Assembly (NCBI GenBank): GCA_937928405.1
Contig: CALFWZ010000023.1
Location: 1-46,240 of the forward strand
DNA length: 46,240 bases
Direction: 5' to 3'
Origin: an uncultured Saprospiraceae bacterium
Lineage (GTDB): Bacteria > Bacteroidota > Bacteroidia > Chitinophagales > Saprospiraceae
Positions 17,345 to 26,172 of this stretch are shown in pieces (position 1 is the first letter of the stretch; each line of letters starts with the position of its first letter). The notes beneath the pieces were generated by a model. The model ran no database searches. It was not told the DNA's origin and saw nothing but the letters and a program-made list of their open reading frames with translations. The position numbers and the translations under genes are program-made.

Positions 17345-18214
17345 CTATGCCAAAACGATAGTTTTCTCTTCTTTTAAGATCATATTATCAATAAGTCTTA
17401 TTTCACCAGCCCAAGCGGCGGTTAGCGCCACAACAAAATTAGAATCGTGGAAACTTTTAATTGGCTGTAAGGTAGTTCCATCCACTATTTCGAAGTATTC
17501 TGGTTTGAAACCACCCTCAGTGAGTGTTTTCATAGCCATTTTAGACATACTTTCCGGGGTTCTGGTATGAATATTTGATTTGACTTTAGATAAAATCTGG
17601 CTTAGTAATACTGCTTTTTCTCGGTAAGCTGGCGTCAATCGACGATTTCTAGAGCTCATGGCTAGACCATCCTTTTCACGGATGATAGGGCAGACTACTA
17701 ATGCTGTTTTATGATTTAATTGTTTTAACATGGATCTCACAATGGTGAGTTGTTGGAAATCTTTTTGGCCCATAAATAATTTATTAGGTTTGACAATATC
17801 CAAGAGTCGGTGAACTACCTGTGCCATACCATCAAAATGCCCAGGACGAAAAGCTCCTTCCAGCACCGTGGCCAACTGACCAAAATCCAAATCTAAGCTA
17901 GTATCTAAGCCTTTTGGATAAACCTCTTCTACTGAAGGAACAAAAAGAACATTGGTTTCGACTGAAGAAAGCATTTCTATATCGTTTCCCAATGTGCGCG
18001 GATATTTTTCTAAATCTTTCTTATCGTTAAATTGGGTAGGATTGACAAAGATACTAACCACGGTACATGTAGTCTCAGACTGAGCACGGTTGACTAATGA
18101 AAGGTGTCCATTATGTAAGGCACCCATTGTTGGGACAAAACCAATGGTTTTTCCTTCACTAGACACCTTTTGTAAATATTGCTGCAAATCAGCTACCTTT
18201 TTAAATAGAAGCAT
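17345..18214 (-). CDS. panC: Pantothenate synthetase
   Basis: 289 residues from the ATG at 18214 (MLLFKKVADLQQYL); a TTG nine codons upstream is less likely. It joins pantoate and beta-alanine with ATP, through a pantoyl adenylate. FVPTMGALHNGHLSLV contains the HxGH ATP-binding motif, and KDGLAMSSRNRRL is the matching KMSKS-like loop. VFVNPTQFN and GAFRPGHFDGMAQVV are family signatures. panD, which makes the beta-alanine, lies just downstream. A TATATTTG element at 18274-18281 gives a leader of about 50 bases. Confidence 0.95.
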   Translation of the reverse strand: MLLFKKVADLQQYLQKVSSEGKTIGFVPTMGALHNGHLSLVNRAQSETTCTVVSIFVNPTQFNDKKDLEKYPRTLGNDIEMLSSVETNVLFVPSVEEVYPKGLDTSLDLDFGQLATVLEGAFRPGHFDGMAQVVHRLLDIVKPNKLFMGQKDFQQLTIVRSMLKQLNHKTALVVCPIIREKDGLAMSSRNRRLTPAYREKAVLLSQILSKVKSNIHTRTPESMSKMAMKTLTEGGFKPEYFEIVDGTTLQPIKSFHDSNFVVALTAAWAGEIRLIDNMILKEEKTIVLA

Positions 18215-18273
18215 ACGATACGATGATGGTTTATCAAACAAATAAAAATATGGTTGAAATTAATTATTGAAGG

Positions 18274-18281
18274 CAAATATA
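18274..18281 (-). promoter_or_regulatory. Putative -7 element TATATTTG of panC
   Basis: CAAATATA on the plus strand reads TATATTTG on the minus strand, 60 bases before the panC ATG. A TTTTG (CAAAA at 18306-18310) lies about 24 bases further upstream, slightly too far for the consensus. Confidence 0.45.
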
Positions 18282-18393
18282 AGCGGCTTTAAATTAGAAT
18301 CCGAACAAAACAATCAACTTCGTTGAGACGTTGCTTAATAGATCAGGTTACATTTTGAATATGATGTACAGACAAGAATTCGCATATTTTTCG

Positions 18394-18401
18394 TAAATTT
18401 G
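18394..18401 (+). promoter_or_regulatory. Putative -7 element TAAATTTG
   Basis: This matches TAnnTTTG and is followed by GCAAACC. It lies about 158 bases before the half starch synthase start, which implies a long AT-rich leader. No -33 box is at the right distance. Confidence 0.4.
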
Positions 18402-18558
18402 CAAACCTGTTCATTGAATCGAACTAAATTTAAGTATTACCCAATCTGAATTTTACCAATACACCCAAGAGATTAATTAACCAGATTCGATAGTACTATT
18501 TGAAGAAGTATATTTATTAAAAAATACTTCTTTATTGTAAAATATATTAAATGTGTCT

Positions 18559-19377
18559 ATGGATAAGAAGAAAGTATTGATTGTTACACAAGAAATGGAT
18601 CCCTATACGCTGGCCTCAGAAATTGCCAGTATTGCGAGAAAACTACCTCAACACATTCAGGAAAAAGGAATGGAAATCAGAGTGTTGATGCCCCGTTACG
18701 GAACAATCAACGAACGTCGACATCGACTACACGAAGTGGTGCGATTATCTGGAATGAATATTATCGTAGATGATGACGATTTTCCGTTAATTATCAAGGT
18801 CGCTTCTTTACCGGGCGCTCGAATGCAAGTTTACTTCCTCGATAACGAAGATTTTTTCAAAAGAAAAGCCATCTTTGAAGATGCCAATGGAAAACCCTTC
18901 GAGGATAACGTAGATCGAATGATTTTCTTTTGTAAAGGAGTTATCGAAACGGTTAAAAAATTCGGTTGGCCACCAGACATCGTTCATTGTCATGGATGGA
19001 TGACTAGCTTGATTCCGTTGTACTTAAAAACGGCTTATAAGACGGAACCGCTATTCCAAAATTCAAAAGTGGTATACTCTCTTTATAATGCTGATTTAGA
19101 TGAAAAATATACAGATGAGTTCGCTTCTAAAGCTTCCATCAATGATCTAGAACCTGAAGATTTACTTCCTTACCGTCAGGATGAAAAAATTGTTTTGCAT
19201 AAAGGTGCATTAGCTTTCTCTGACGCAGTAATCGTAGGTAGTGAAGAATTGAGAGATGATTTGACAACTCAATTAAAAGAGTTTAAAAATCCAAGTTTAG
19301 AATTCCAGCAACCAGAAGCTTACCTAAGTGCTTACATGGAATTTTATAATTCTTTGTTAGAGCAGGAAGTTGAGTAA
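18559..19377 (+). CDS. Starch-synthase catalytic-domain-like protein (N-terminal half of GT5 only)
   Basis: 272 residues from the ATG at 18559 (MDKKKVLIVTQEMDPY); a GTG two codons earlier is less likely. It matches the N-terminal Rossmann domain of glycogen/starch synthases (GT5): RVLMPRYGTINERRHRLHEVVRL, VYFLDNEDFFKRK, DIVHCHGWMTSLIPLYLK and AFSDAVIVGSEEL. Two things are missing: the K-x-G-G-L substrate motif, which is replaced here by Y-T-L-A-S-E-I-A-S, and the whole C-terminal ADP-glucose-binding domain (full enzymes are about 480 residues). It is therefore unlikely to make glycogen alone. Its place before DUF4270 and glmS suggests an envelope or sugar-sensing role (inference). Confidence 0.85.
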   Translation: MDKKKVLIVTQEMDPYTLASEIASIARKLPQHIQEKGMEIRVLMPRYGTINERRHRLHEVVRLSGMNIIVDDDDFPLIIKVASLPGARMQVYFLDNEDFFKRKAIFEDANGKPFEDNVDRMIFFCKGVIETVKKFGWPPDIVHCHGWMTSLIPLYLKTAYKTEPLFQNSKVVYSLYNADLDEKYTDEFASKASINDLEPEDLLPYRQDEKIVLHKGALAFSDAVIVGSEELRDDLTTQLKEFKNPSLEFQQPEAYLSAYMEFYNSLLEQEVE

Positions 19378-19390
19378 AAATAAAAAAATA

Positions 19391-19426
19391 AACAGCGGGA
19401 AAAGACTTTGTTCATTTTCCGCTGTT
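19391..19426 (+). terminator. Hairpin after the half starch synthase
   Basis: A 12-bp stem (AACAGCGG-AAAA paired with TTTTCCGCTGTT) with a one-base bulge begins 14 bases after the stop. It lacks a proper T run, so the termination strength is uncertain. Confidence 0.6.
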
Positions 19427-19551
19427 CTATTCCCTAAATAGAAGTACTTTTCGTACAATCCAAATGTCTTAGTTGCGTTCTAATTATAGTATTCTACTAA
19501 AATAACGCTAACGCGCTACAATCTTTTCCTCAAAAATTTAATTGCCTTTAC

Positions 19552-20937
19552 ATGAAAATAGCTGGTATCTATGCTGTAATCCTTCTGCTTATGTTTGCAG
19601 GATGTACAGAATCAACCACCGTTGGAGGAGAAATCCTTGGCCAAGATCAAGCAGGTCTATTGACTGTTGACACTTTTACTATTCGTACCGCTACCGTGAC
19701 GGAAGATGAACTTATTGTACACAGCCCTACCGTACAGTTTAATACATATCTATGTGGACACCTTGATGATCCAGTTTTTGGAAATGTAAAAGCGGATTTT
19801 TATAGTCAATTTCGGGTTAATACAAATGCCTTACCGGCTTATCCGGAAACGGATAGTACAGAGTTTGATTCACTGGTGCTCATTTTAGAATATAATTTAG
19901 ATGGTATCTACGGGGATTCTTTGGCTGAACAAGAATTTGAGGTATACGAAATTACACCGCTAAGCGTGGACGAAGATTCTGCCTATGTTTCTGGAAATGA
20001 ACTGCCTACCGATCCCATGCCATTAATGAATATCCGATTTGTACCAGATTATGAAGAAAAAATTGATCCCTCAATTATTGCATCTATTAATACTTCGGTT
20101 ACTCCACCAGATACTACTTATGCAACCATCAATCCTTTTTTGAGTATAAGATTACCAGATGACCTAATGAATCGATTAGTCCAGATTAATAGAGATGGTA
20201 ATGATCAATCCAATGAAACCTTTGTCGAAAACTTCGGTGGCTTAGCGATCCGGCCAGTTAGTGGACCGATCGGTTCCATGCTAAGTTTTAATCTTGATGC
20301 AGCTCGAACAGGTTTGCAACTACATTACCACTCAGGAGATGAACCAGGTAGTGATCGAATTTACGAATATAATATAACTAGTGCGAGTGTGCGGTTTTCT
20401 TCTTTTGATAATGATCAAAATACGGATATTGTGGCTGCCGAAGCTGATGGATTTGAGGGCGGAAAGACAACTACTTATATCCAGGGAATGACTGGTCCCA
20501 GTACGGTAGTCCAATTACCATATATTACTGATTTTAAAGATGAAGTGATTGTAAATAATGCAGAACTTACGGTAACGATTCAACCGACTCCAGACGAGGA
20601 TTTATATCCACCCGTGACTCAAATCATTGTATTATATAAAACGGAGGAAGGAAATTTTGTTACGATTGAAGATTTTCTTTTTACCTTTAATGGAGTGGGT
20701 GTCGATGCTTTTGGTGGACAACCGGAAACCTTCATGTCACCTACTGGGGAAACGCTAAACAGATATCGGATGAACATTGGAGGTCATCTGCAGAAAATGA
20801 TTAACGAGGAGTTGCCAAACGAAATATATCTGCGTGTTTTTCAAAAAAATGAAAGAGCTAATCGGGTCGTATTGTACGGCTCTGAGCATCCTCAATATCC
20901 AGTAACTCTAGTTGCTAAATTTACTAACTTGAATTAA
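19552..20937 (+). CDS. DUF4270 lipoprotein
   Basis: 461 residues with a lipoprotein signal (LLLMFAGC, lipidated Cys18). The sequence after it, TTVGGEILGQDQAGLLTVDTFTIRTATVTEDELIV and LCGHLDDPVFGNVKADFYSQFR, is the typical opening of DUF4270, a family known mainly from Bacteroidota and without an assigned function. The rest is acidic and beta-rich with many short strands, and ends in a strand-like VTLVAKFTNLN. glmS starts only 26 bases downstream, so the two are probably co-transcribed. Membrane or surface attachment is inferred from the lipobox. Confidence 0.88.
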   Translation: MKIAGIYAVILLLMFAGCTESTTVGGEILGQDQAGLLTVDTFTIRTATVTEDELIVHSPTVQFNTYLCGHLDDPVFGNVKADFYSQFRVNTNALPAYPETDSTEFDSLVLILEYNLDGIYGDSLAEQEFEVYEITPLSVDEDSAYVSGNELPTDPMPLMNIRFVPDYEEKIDPSIIASINTSVTPPDTTYATINPFLSIRLPDDLMNRLVQINRDGNDQSNETFVENFGGLAIRPVSGPIGSMLSFNLDAARTGLQLHYHSGDEPGSDRIYEYNITSASVRFSSFDNDQNTDIVAAEADGFEGGKTTTYIQGMTGPSTVVQLPYITDFKDEVIVNNAELTVTIQPTPDEDLYPPVTQIIVLYKTEEGNFVTIEDFLFTFNGVGVDAFGGQPETFMSPTGETLNRYRMNIGGHLQKMINEELPNEIYLRVFQKNERANRVVLYGSEHPQYPVTLVAKFTNLN

Positions 20938-20963
20938 GTTTTAACTTTTTAAAGCGTTTAATT

Positions 20964-22811
20964 ATGTGTGGAATTGTTGCTTATATCGGAAACAAACAAG
21001 CTTACCCCATTATTATTAATGGACTAAGAAGACTAGAATACCGTGGTTATGATAGTGCGGGTGTTGCGCTTCACAATCGAGAGGACGGTAATATGCACGT
21101 TTACAAGCGGAAAGGTAAAGTGCAAGAACTGGTTGACTTCGTTAAGAAAAAACCAATAGAAAGTACGATCGGAATTGGTCACACACGTTGGGCTACACAC
21201 GGAAAACCTGACAATATTAATGCGCATCCACACCTCTCTGGAAGTGGTCGCTTGGCCATTATTCACAATGGAATTATTGAAAATTATGATTCTATAAAAA
21301 AGGCGTTGATCGGAGAAGGTCATTCTTTTACTAGTCAGACGGATACGGAGGTTTTGATTCACTTAATTGAAGCCATTCAGGAGCGAGATAATTTAAACCT
21401 TGAGGAAGCCGTGAGAGTGGCCTTATCGCAAGTAGTGGGCGCCTATGCGATTGTTATTATGGATAAAGAGAATCCTAATCAGTTGATTGCGGCTCGAAAA
21501 GCAAGTCCGTTAGTAATCGGAATTGGAGATGGTGAATTTTTCATTGCATCTGATGCCACACCTATCGTAGAATATACCCAGAAAGTAGTTTATCTAAACG
21601 ACGAAGAAATTGCGGTAGTAAACCGAGACGGTGATCTGACACTAAAAACAATTGCCAACGAACTCAAAACACCATTCGTTCAGCAGCTAGAAATGAATAT
21701 CGAAGAGTTAGAGAAAGGAGATTATGAGTATTTTATGTTGAAAGAAATCTTTGAGCAGCCGACCTCTATTACCAGTGCGATGGCGGGAAGAATCAACGCA
21801 GGAGAAGGTTGGATCAAAGTAGGAGGTTTGATGTCTACCTATGATAAAATTGCGGCAGCTAAACGTTTTATTATTGCGGCCTGTGGGACCTCTTGGCACG
21901 CTGGACTTATCGGCGAATACCTTTTTGAAGAGTTGGCCAGAATTCCTGTTGAGGTAGAATACGCCTCAGAAATGCGTTACCGAAATCCAATTATTGGTAC
22001 TGATGATGTGATTATCGCACTTTCCCAATCGGGTGAAACCGCTGATACCATGGCTGCCTTAGAAATGGCTAAGAAAAAAGGTGCAACGCTTTATGGAATT
22101 GTTAACTCGGTAGGTTCTTCTATCGCTCGAATTACAGATGCAGGTTCTTATATTCATGCAGGCCCAGAAATTGGGGTGGCCAGCACCAAAGCTTTTACCG
22201 GACAGGTAACCGTATTGGCATTAATGGCTATCAATTTAGGGTACGAGAGAGGACGTATTCCGCGTTCTTATTACCTCCAATTAATAAGCGAGTTGGAACG
22301 TATTCCAGAAAAAGTGCAGACCATTTTAGAAAAGAATGATCAAATCAAATTTATTGCTGGTGAAATAAAGGATATTAGCAACGCATTATACCTCGGTCGG
22401 GGATACAATTTCCCAGTAGCATTGGAAGGAGCACTGAAATTAAAAGAAATTTCTTATATTCACGCTGAAGGATATCCAGCAGCCGAGATGAAACACGGAC
22501 CCATCGCGCTGATTGACGAAAATATGCCGGTCATTATTATTGCGAATAATAAAAGTGCACACGAAAAAATCGTCAGTAATATTCAGGAAGTAAAAGCTCG
22601 TAAAGGACAAGTAATCGCCATTGTGACCGAAGGTGATACGGTTATTAGCGAAATTGCTGATTATGTAATTGAAATTCCGGAAACGGACGAACCACTATCT
22701 CCACTACTCTCGGTTATTCCACTTCAACTGCTATCGTATCATATCGCATTGATGCGTGGTTGTAACGTAGATCAACCACGTAACCTAGCGAAATCAGTTA
22801 CGGTAGAATAA
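20964..22811 (+). CDS. glmS: Glutamine--fructose-6-phosphate aminotransferase (isomerizing)
   Basis: 615 residues. It makes glucosamine-6-phosphate from fructose-6-phosphate and glutamine, the entry step to UDP-GlcNAc for peptidoglycan and LPS. The N-terminal glutaminase domain begins MCGIVAYIGNKQAYP with the nucleophile Cys2, and contains GIGHTRWATHG and HNGIIENY. Two SIS sugar-phosphate domains follow (ALSQSGETADTMAALEMAK, and GRGYNFPVALEGALKLKEISYIHAEGYPAAEMKHGP). The C-terminal DQPRNLAKSVTVE is the conserved end. No glmS ribozyme-like leader fits in the 26-base gap upstream. MurA, which uses UDP-GlcNAc, lies two genes downstream. Confidence 0.97.
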   Translation: MCGIVAYIGNKQAYPIIINGLRRLEYRGYDSAGVALHNREDGNMHVYKRKGKVQELVDFVKKKPIESTIGIGHTRWATHGKPDNINAHPHLSGSGRLAIIHNGIIENYDSIKKALIGEGHSFTSQTDTEVLIHLIEAIQERDNLNLEEAVRVALSQVVGAYAIVIMDKENPNQLIAARKASPLVIGIGDGEFFIASDATPIVEYTQKVVYLNDEEIAVVNRDGDLTLKTIANELKTPFVQQLEMNIEELEKGDYEYFMLKEIFEQPTSITSAMAGRINAGEGWIKVGGLMSTYDKIAAAKRFIIAACGTSWHAGLIGEYLFEELARIPVEVEYASEMRYRNPIIGTDDVIIALSQSGETADTMAALEMAKKKGATLYGIVNSVGSSIARITDAGSYIHAGPEIGVASTKAFTGQVTVLALMAINLGYERGRIPRSYYLQLISELERIPEKVQTILEKNDQIKFIAGEIKDISNALYLGRGYNFPVALEGALKLKEISYIHAEGYPAAEMKHGPIALIDENMPVIIIANNKSAHEKIVSNIQEVKARKGQVIAIVTEGDTVISEIADYVIEIPETDEPLSPLLSVIPLQLLSYHIALMRGCNVDQPRNLAKSVTVE

Positions 22812-22857
22812 ACAATTTAACAAATCATAAAATCGACCTATTATCAAAAGTTTAGCA

Positions 22858-23520
22858 ATGCAATATAATTCTAGTAAAGAAAACCTAGAAATGCCAGAAT
22901 ATGGTAGAAATGTACAACTACTGGTCAATCATGCTCGCACCATTGAGGATGATGAATTTCGTCAGGCTTTTGCAGAAAAAATAGTGGAACTCATGCATCA
23001 AATGAATCCACAAAATCGAACAATAGAAGATTATCGAACTAAATTATGGAAGCATCTTTTCCAAATTGCCCGATTTGATCTTAATGTAAAACCACCAGAA
23101 GGTGACCCTCCAACGCGGGAAGAATTTATGGCTAAACCTTCCAAGGTGGCTTACCCCAAAGCAGATGCTCGTTTTCGCCATTATGGTACCAATGTGCAAC
23201 GGATGATCCGTAAGGCTCGTGATATGGAAGCGGGTCCAAAACGAGAAGCTTTTACGGGTGTGATTGCTTCTTATATGAAATTGGCTTACCGTACTTGGAG
23301 TCGAGAACATTTTGTGAGTGATGAAGTAATAAAAGCTGATCTTATTTCTCTTTCTGAAGGAGAACTATCCGTTCGCGATAGTATTTATGTAGACCCGATC
23401 AATACGGCAAGAGCCAACGAAAGCTCCAAGGATAAGCGCCGAGGTAAACGTGGCAGCAACAATCGGAATAATGGAAAATATAGCCGTAATAACAATGGGA
23501 AAAATTACCGCCGGAAGTAA
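22858..23520 (+). CDS. DUF4290 family protein
   Basis: 220 residues with no signal peptide. It matches DUF4290 of Bacteroidota: MPEYGRNVQLLVNHARTIED, then DYRTKLWKHLFQIARFDLNVKPPEGDPPTREEF, then FRHYGTNVQRMIRKA. The two similar YGRNVQ/YGTNVQ blocks suggest an internal repeat of a helical unit. The last 30 residues are a disordered, highly basic Asn/Arg/Gly/Lys tail (KRRGKRGSNNRNNGK and on), which could bind RNA, DNA or acidic surfaces. It sits between glmS (46 bases) and murA (31 bases), so a link with cell-wall precursor synthesis is plausible but not shown. Confidence 0.85.
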   Translation: MQYNSSKENLEMPEYGRNVQLLVNHARTIEDDEFRQAFAEKIVELMHQMNPQNRTIEDYRTKLWKHLFQIARFDLNVKPPEGDPPTREEFMAKPSKVAYPKADARFRHYGTNVQRMIRKARDMEAGPKREAFTGVIASYMKLAYRTWSREHFVSDEVIKADLISLSEGELSVRDSIYVDPINTARANESSKDKRRGKRGSNNRNNGKYSRNNNGKNYRRK

Positions 23521-23551
23521 TGGTCTACTACTGATTTTTTAAAAAACTACT

Positions 23552-24862
23552 ATGAACACGGATGTCTTTGAAGTAACCGGTGGTATTTCGCTAAATGGCG
23601 AAATTATTCCGCAGGGTGCAAAAAATGAAGCGTTACAAGTCTTGTGCGCAGTCATGCTAACCGACCAAACGGTAACACTTTCTAATGTTCCCGATATTTT
23701 AGATGTGCAACGACTGATTGCCCTGATCAAAGGTCTTGGAGTTAGGGTAACTAATCTCAGCCCTGGAACTTGGTCTTTTACGGCCAACGATATCGATCTC
23801 AACTATTTTTATTCTAGTGAATTTAGAAAAAATGCCAGCCGCATTCGTGGTTCGGTCATGTTGATCGGTGCTATGTTGGGCCGTTTTGGTAAAGCTTATT
23901 TACCACGACCGGGAGGAGATAAAATTGGTCGTCGCCGACTGGATACCCATTTCTTAGCATTAGAAAAATTAGGTGCTGACTTTCAATATGACGCTGAAAA
24001 AAATGCCTATGCTATTCAGGCAAAAGAGCTAAAAGGTACCTTTTTGTTGATGGACGAAATATCTGTAACGGGTACCGCAAATATTGTGATGGCTGCTGCG
24101 CTAGCTAGTGGAACGACAAAAATTTATAACGCTGCTTGTGAACCTTACCTACAACAACTTTGTAAGATGATCAATGCGATGGGTGGTAAGATATCGGGTA
24201 TTGGTTCTAATCTTTTAATTATTGAAGGAGTAGAAAAACTGGAAGGAACAGCACATCGTTTGTTGCCTGACTTTATCGAAATAGGTAGTTTTATTGGTCT
24301 TGCTGCCATGACGCAATCATCGATTACCATCAAAGATTGTCGGGTGGATCAACTGGGAAATACGCTGCACGTTTTTGAGAGAATGGGTGTTCAGATGGAA
24401 ATAAAAGGAGACGATATTCATATCCCTGCCCAAGATTCCTATGAGATTCAAACCTTTATTGATGGTTCGATTATGACTATTTATGATGCTCCTTGGCCTG
24501 GTTTTACACCAGATTTGATGAGTATTATTTTGGTAATGGCGACGCAGGCGAGAGGAAGTGTCTTGATTCATCAGAAGATGTTTGAAAGCCGATTATTTTT
24601 TGTAGATAAATTAATTGATATGGGCGCACAGATTATTCTTTGTGATCCACATCGTGCCACCGTTATTGGACTGAATCGCAAACAGCAACTTCGTGCGATT
24701 GAGATGACCTCTCCGGATATTCGAGCTGGAGTAGCCTTGCTGATTGCAGCACTTTCTGCGAAAGGAACCAGTATTATTCGTAATATCCATCAGATCGACC
24801 GCGGCTATCAAAATATTGATACCCGTTTAAATGCACTTGGTGCAAAAATAACCCGTAGATAA
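23552..24862 (+). CDS. murA: UDP-N-acetylglucosamine 1-carboxyvinyltransferase
   Basis: 436 residues. It transfers enolpyruvate from PEP to UDP-GlcNAc, the first committed step of peptidoglycan synthesis. G22-A-K24-N25-E-A-L holds the conserved Lys-Asn pair. In the catalytic loop P-R-P-G-G-D123-K-I-G-R, Asp (codon GAT at 23918) stands where most enzymes have the Cys attacked by fosfomycin (Cys115 in E. coli). This Cys-to-Asp change is known in mycobacteria and chlamydia and makes MurA insensitive to fosfomycin. The C-terminus (SPDIRAGVALLIAALSAKG) is normal. It is in an operon with DUF4290 upstream and a glycosyltransferase 6 bases downstream. Confidence 0.96.
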   Translation: MNTDVFEVTGGISLNGEIIPQGAKNEALQVLCAVMLTDQTVTLSNVPDILDVQRLIALIKGLGVRVTNLSPGTWSFTANDIDLNYFYSSEFRKNASRIRGSVMLIGAMLGRFGKAYLPRPGGDKIGRRRLDTHFLALEKLGADFQYDAEKNAYAIQAKELKGTFLLMDEISVTGTANIVMAAALASGTTKIYNAACEPYLQQLCKMINAMGGKISGIGSNLLIIEGVEKLEGTAHRLLPDFIEIGSFIGLAAMTQSSITIKDCRVDQLGNTLHVFERMGVQMEIKGDDIHIPAQDSYEIQTFIDGSIMTIYDAPWPGFTPDLMSIILVMATQARGSVLIHQKMFESRLFFVDKLIDMGAQIILCDPHRATVIGLNRKQQLRAIEMTSPDIRAGVALLIAALSAKGTSIIRNIHQIDRGYQNIDTRLNALGAKITRR

Positions 24863-24868
24863 GCGTCC

Positions 24869-25642
24869 ATGCCTCTTGCACCGCTAACCGCCGTGATTAT
24901 TACCAAAGACGAAGCATCTAATATTGCTCGATGCCTTAATGCTCTGCGTGAGGTAGCGGAAGAACTATTGGTGATTGACAGTGGAAGTAAGGATGATACC
25001 GTAGAAATCGCCCGTCAATTAGGAGCTAGAGTAGTGACTACCGAATGGAAAGGTTACGCACAGACTAAAAATTTTGGAAATGATCTGGCTTCCAATGATT
25101 GGATACTCTCTATAGATGCGGATGAAGTGATCTCTCCAGCATTAGCCGCTGAAATTTTAAATCTAAAATTAACTCAAGGTAAAGCATATCGATTCAATCG
25201 CTTAAATAATTTTTTTGGTCAATGGATAAAGTATAGTGGTTGGTTTCCTGATTGGAAAATAAGAATATTTGACCGTCGAAATGCTTACTGGGTAGGAGAA
25301 TATGTACATGAAAAATTAAAATTCTCTGAGTCAATTCGGATTCAAAAATTGGAAGGACTTTTATATCACTATAGTTATCAAAGTCATGAAGACCATTGGA
25401 ATAGAATAGAGTTATATAGTGATTTATCCGCGGCAGAACTCTTCGCCAAAGGTGCTAAACCAACTTGGTTAAAACAAAAAGGAGGTCCCGTTTTTAGATT
25501 TGTTAAAACCTTTATTCTCCAAAAAGGATTCCTAGATGGAAAGGCAGGTTGGACGATCAGTAAACGGGCGGCGAGGACGGTCACATTAAAATATCAAAAA
25601 CTTAACAAGCTTTACGAAAAACATAAAAATGCAAAAGATTAA
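24869..25642 (+). CDS. Family 2 glycosyltransferase (LPS-core type)
   Basis: 257 residues. The GT2 core is intact: AVIITKDEASNIARCLNAL at the N-terminus, VIDSGSKDDT (nucleotide-binding Asp pair), and LSIDADEVISP (metal-binding D-x-D). GWFPDWKIRIFDRRNAYWVGEYVHEKL resembles the WaaE/KdtX group that adds sugars to the LPS inner core. The basic, aromatic C-terminal half suggests membrane contact. It starts 6 bases after murA, so it should be co-expressed with cell-wall synthesis. The sugar donor and acceptor are not determinable here. Confidence 0.88.
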   Translation: MPLAPLTAVIITKDEASNIARCLNALREVAEELLVIDSGSKDDTVEIARQLGARVVTTEWKGYAQTKNFGNDLASNDWILSIDADEVISPALAAEILNLKLTQGKAYRFNRLNNFFGQWIKYSGWFPDWKIRIFDRRNAYWVGEYVHEKLKFSESIRIQKLEGLLYHYSYQSHEDHWNRIELYSDLSAAELFAKGAKPTWLKQKGGPVFRFVKTFILQKGFLDGKAGWTISKRAARTVTLKYQKLNKLYEKHKNAKD

Positions 25643-25694
25643 GCAATTATGTAATTTTACCAATGCTAGCTACGTTCTTAGAAAAACGCAATCT

Positions 25695-26165
25695 ATGAAA
25701 ATCTCAATCCATCTCTTTTTGGGCTTATGCCTGGTATCTTTATTATTATCTGGTTGTAAGTCAACTAGTAAGACCGCTGATACTGATACGCCCGTCTCTA
25801 CATCTGGACTCAATTTTGTCAATTCAGATCGACTGAGTAAGGTGCTCGAAAAGGCAAGTCGCACTGACCAAATTGTCTTTATGGATATTTATACCACTTG
25901 GTGCGCTCCTTGTAAATTGATGGACGAATATGTGTTTACAGACCCAGATACTCGAAAATTTATGAACGAAAACTTCATCAATTATAAAGTAGATGCAGAG
26001 AAGGGGAATGGCCAGACCGTTGCAACGATGTATGGAGCTAGTACTTATCCTACCCTCGTATTTATAGATAAAGATGGAAAGGTGTTGGCGCGTCGACAAG
26101 GAGCAACGAGTATTACGGAGCTAAAAAGTTTGGCTCAGGAGGCGCTACTTGCTAAAGGCCCATAA
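25695..26165 (+). CDS. Thioredoxin-fold lipoprotein
   Basis: 156 residues from the ATG at 25695. An upstream in-frame ATG at 25629 would overlap the preceding gene and hide the signal peptide, so I reject it. The N-terminus carries a lipobox (LVSLLLSGC, lipidated Cys21). The thioredoxin domain has MDIYTTWCAPCKLMDEYVF with the W-C-x-x-C redox pair, and TYPTLVFIDKDGKVLARRQG with the cis-proline. It resembles the DsbD C-terminal / thioredoxin_7 group. It probably acts as a periplasmic membrane-anchored thiol reductase or sensor; the partner is unknown. It is probably the last gene of the glmS-murA run. Confidence 0.88.
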   Translation: MKISIHLFLGLCLVSLLLSGCKSTSKTADTDTPVSTSGLNFVNSDRLSKVLEKASRTDQIVFMDIYTTWCAPCKLMDEYVFTDPDTRKFMNENFINYKVDAEKGNGQTVATMYGASTYPTLVFIDKDGKVLARRQGATSITELKSLAQEALLAKGP

Positions 26166-26172
26166 ATCGTCA

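Larger units (their letters stand above)
18215..18558. other. Divergent intergenic region between panC and the half starch synthase
   Basis: About 340 bases with no gene. It holds one -7-like element in each direction (18274-18281 minus, 18394-18401 plus), listed separately, and is otherwise AT-rich. A short CAAC-TTC-GTTG hairpin near 18315 is the only other structure. Confidence 0.6.
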
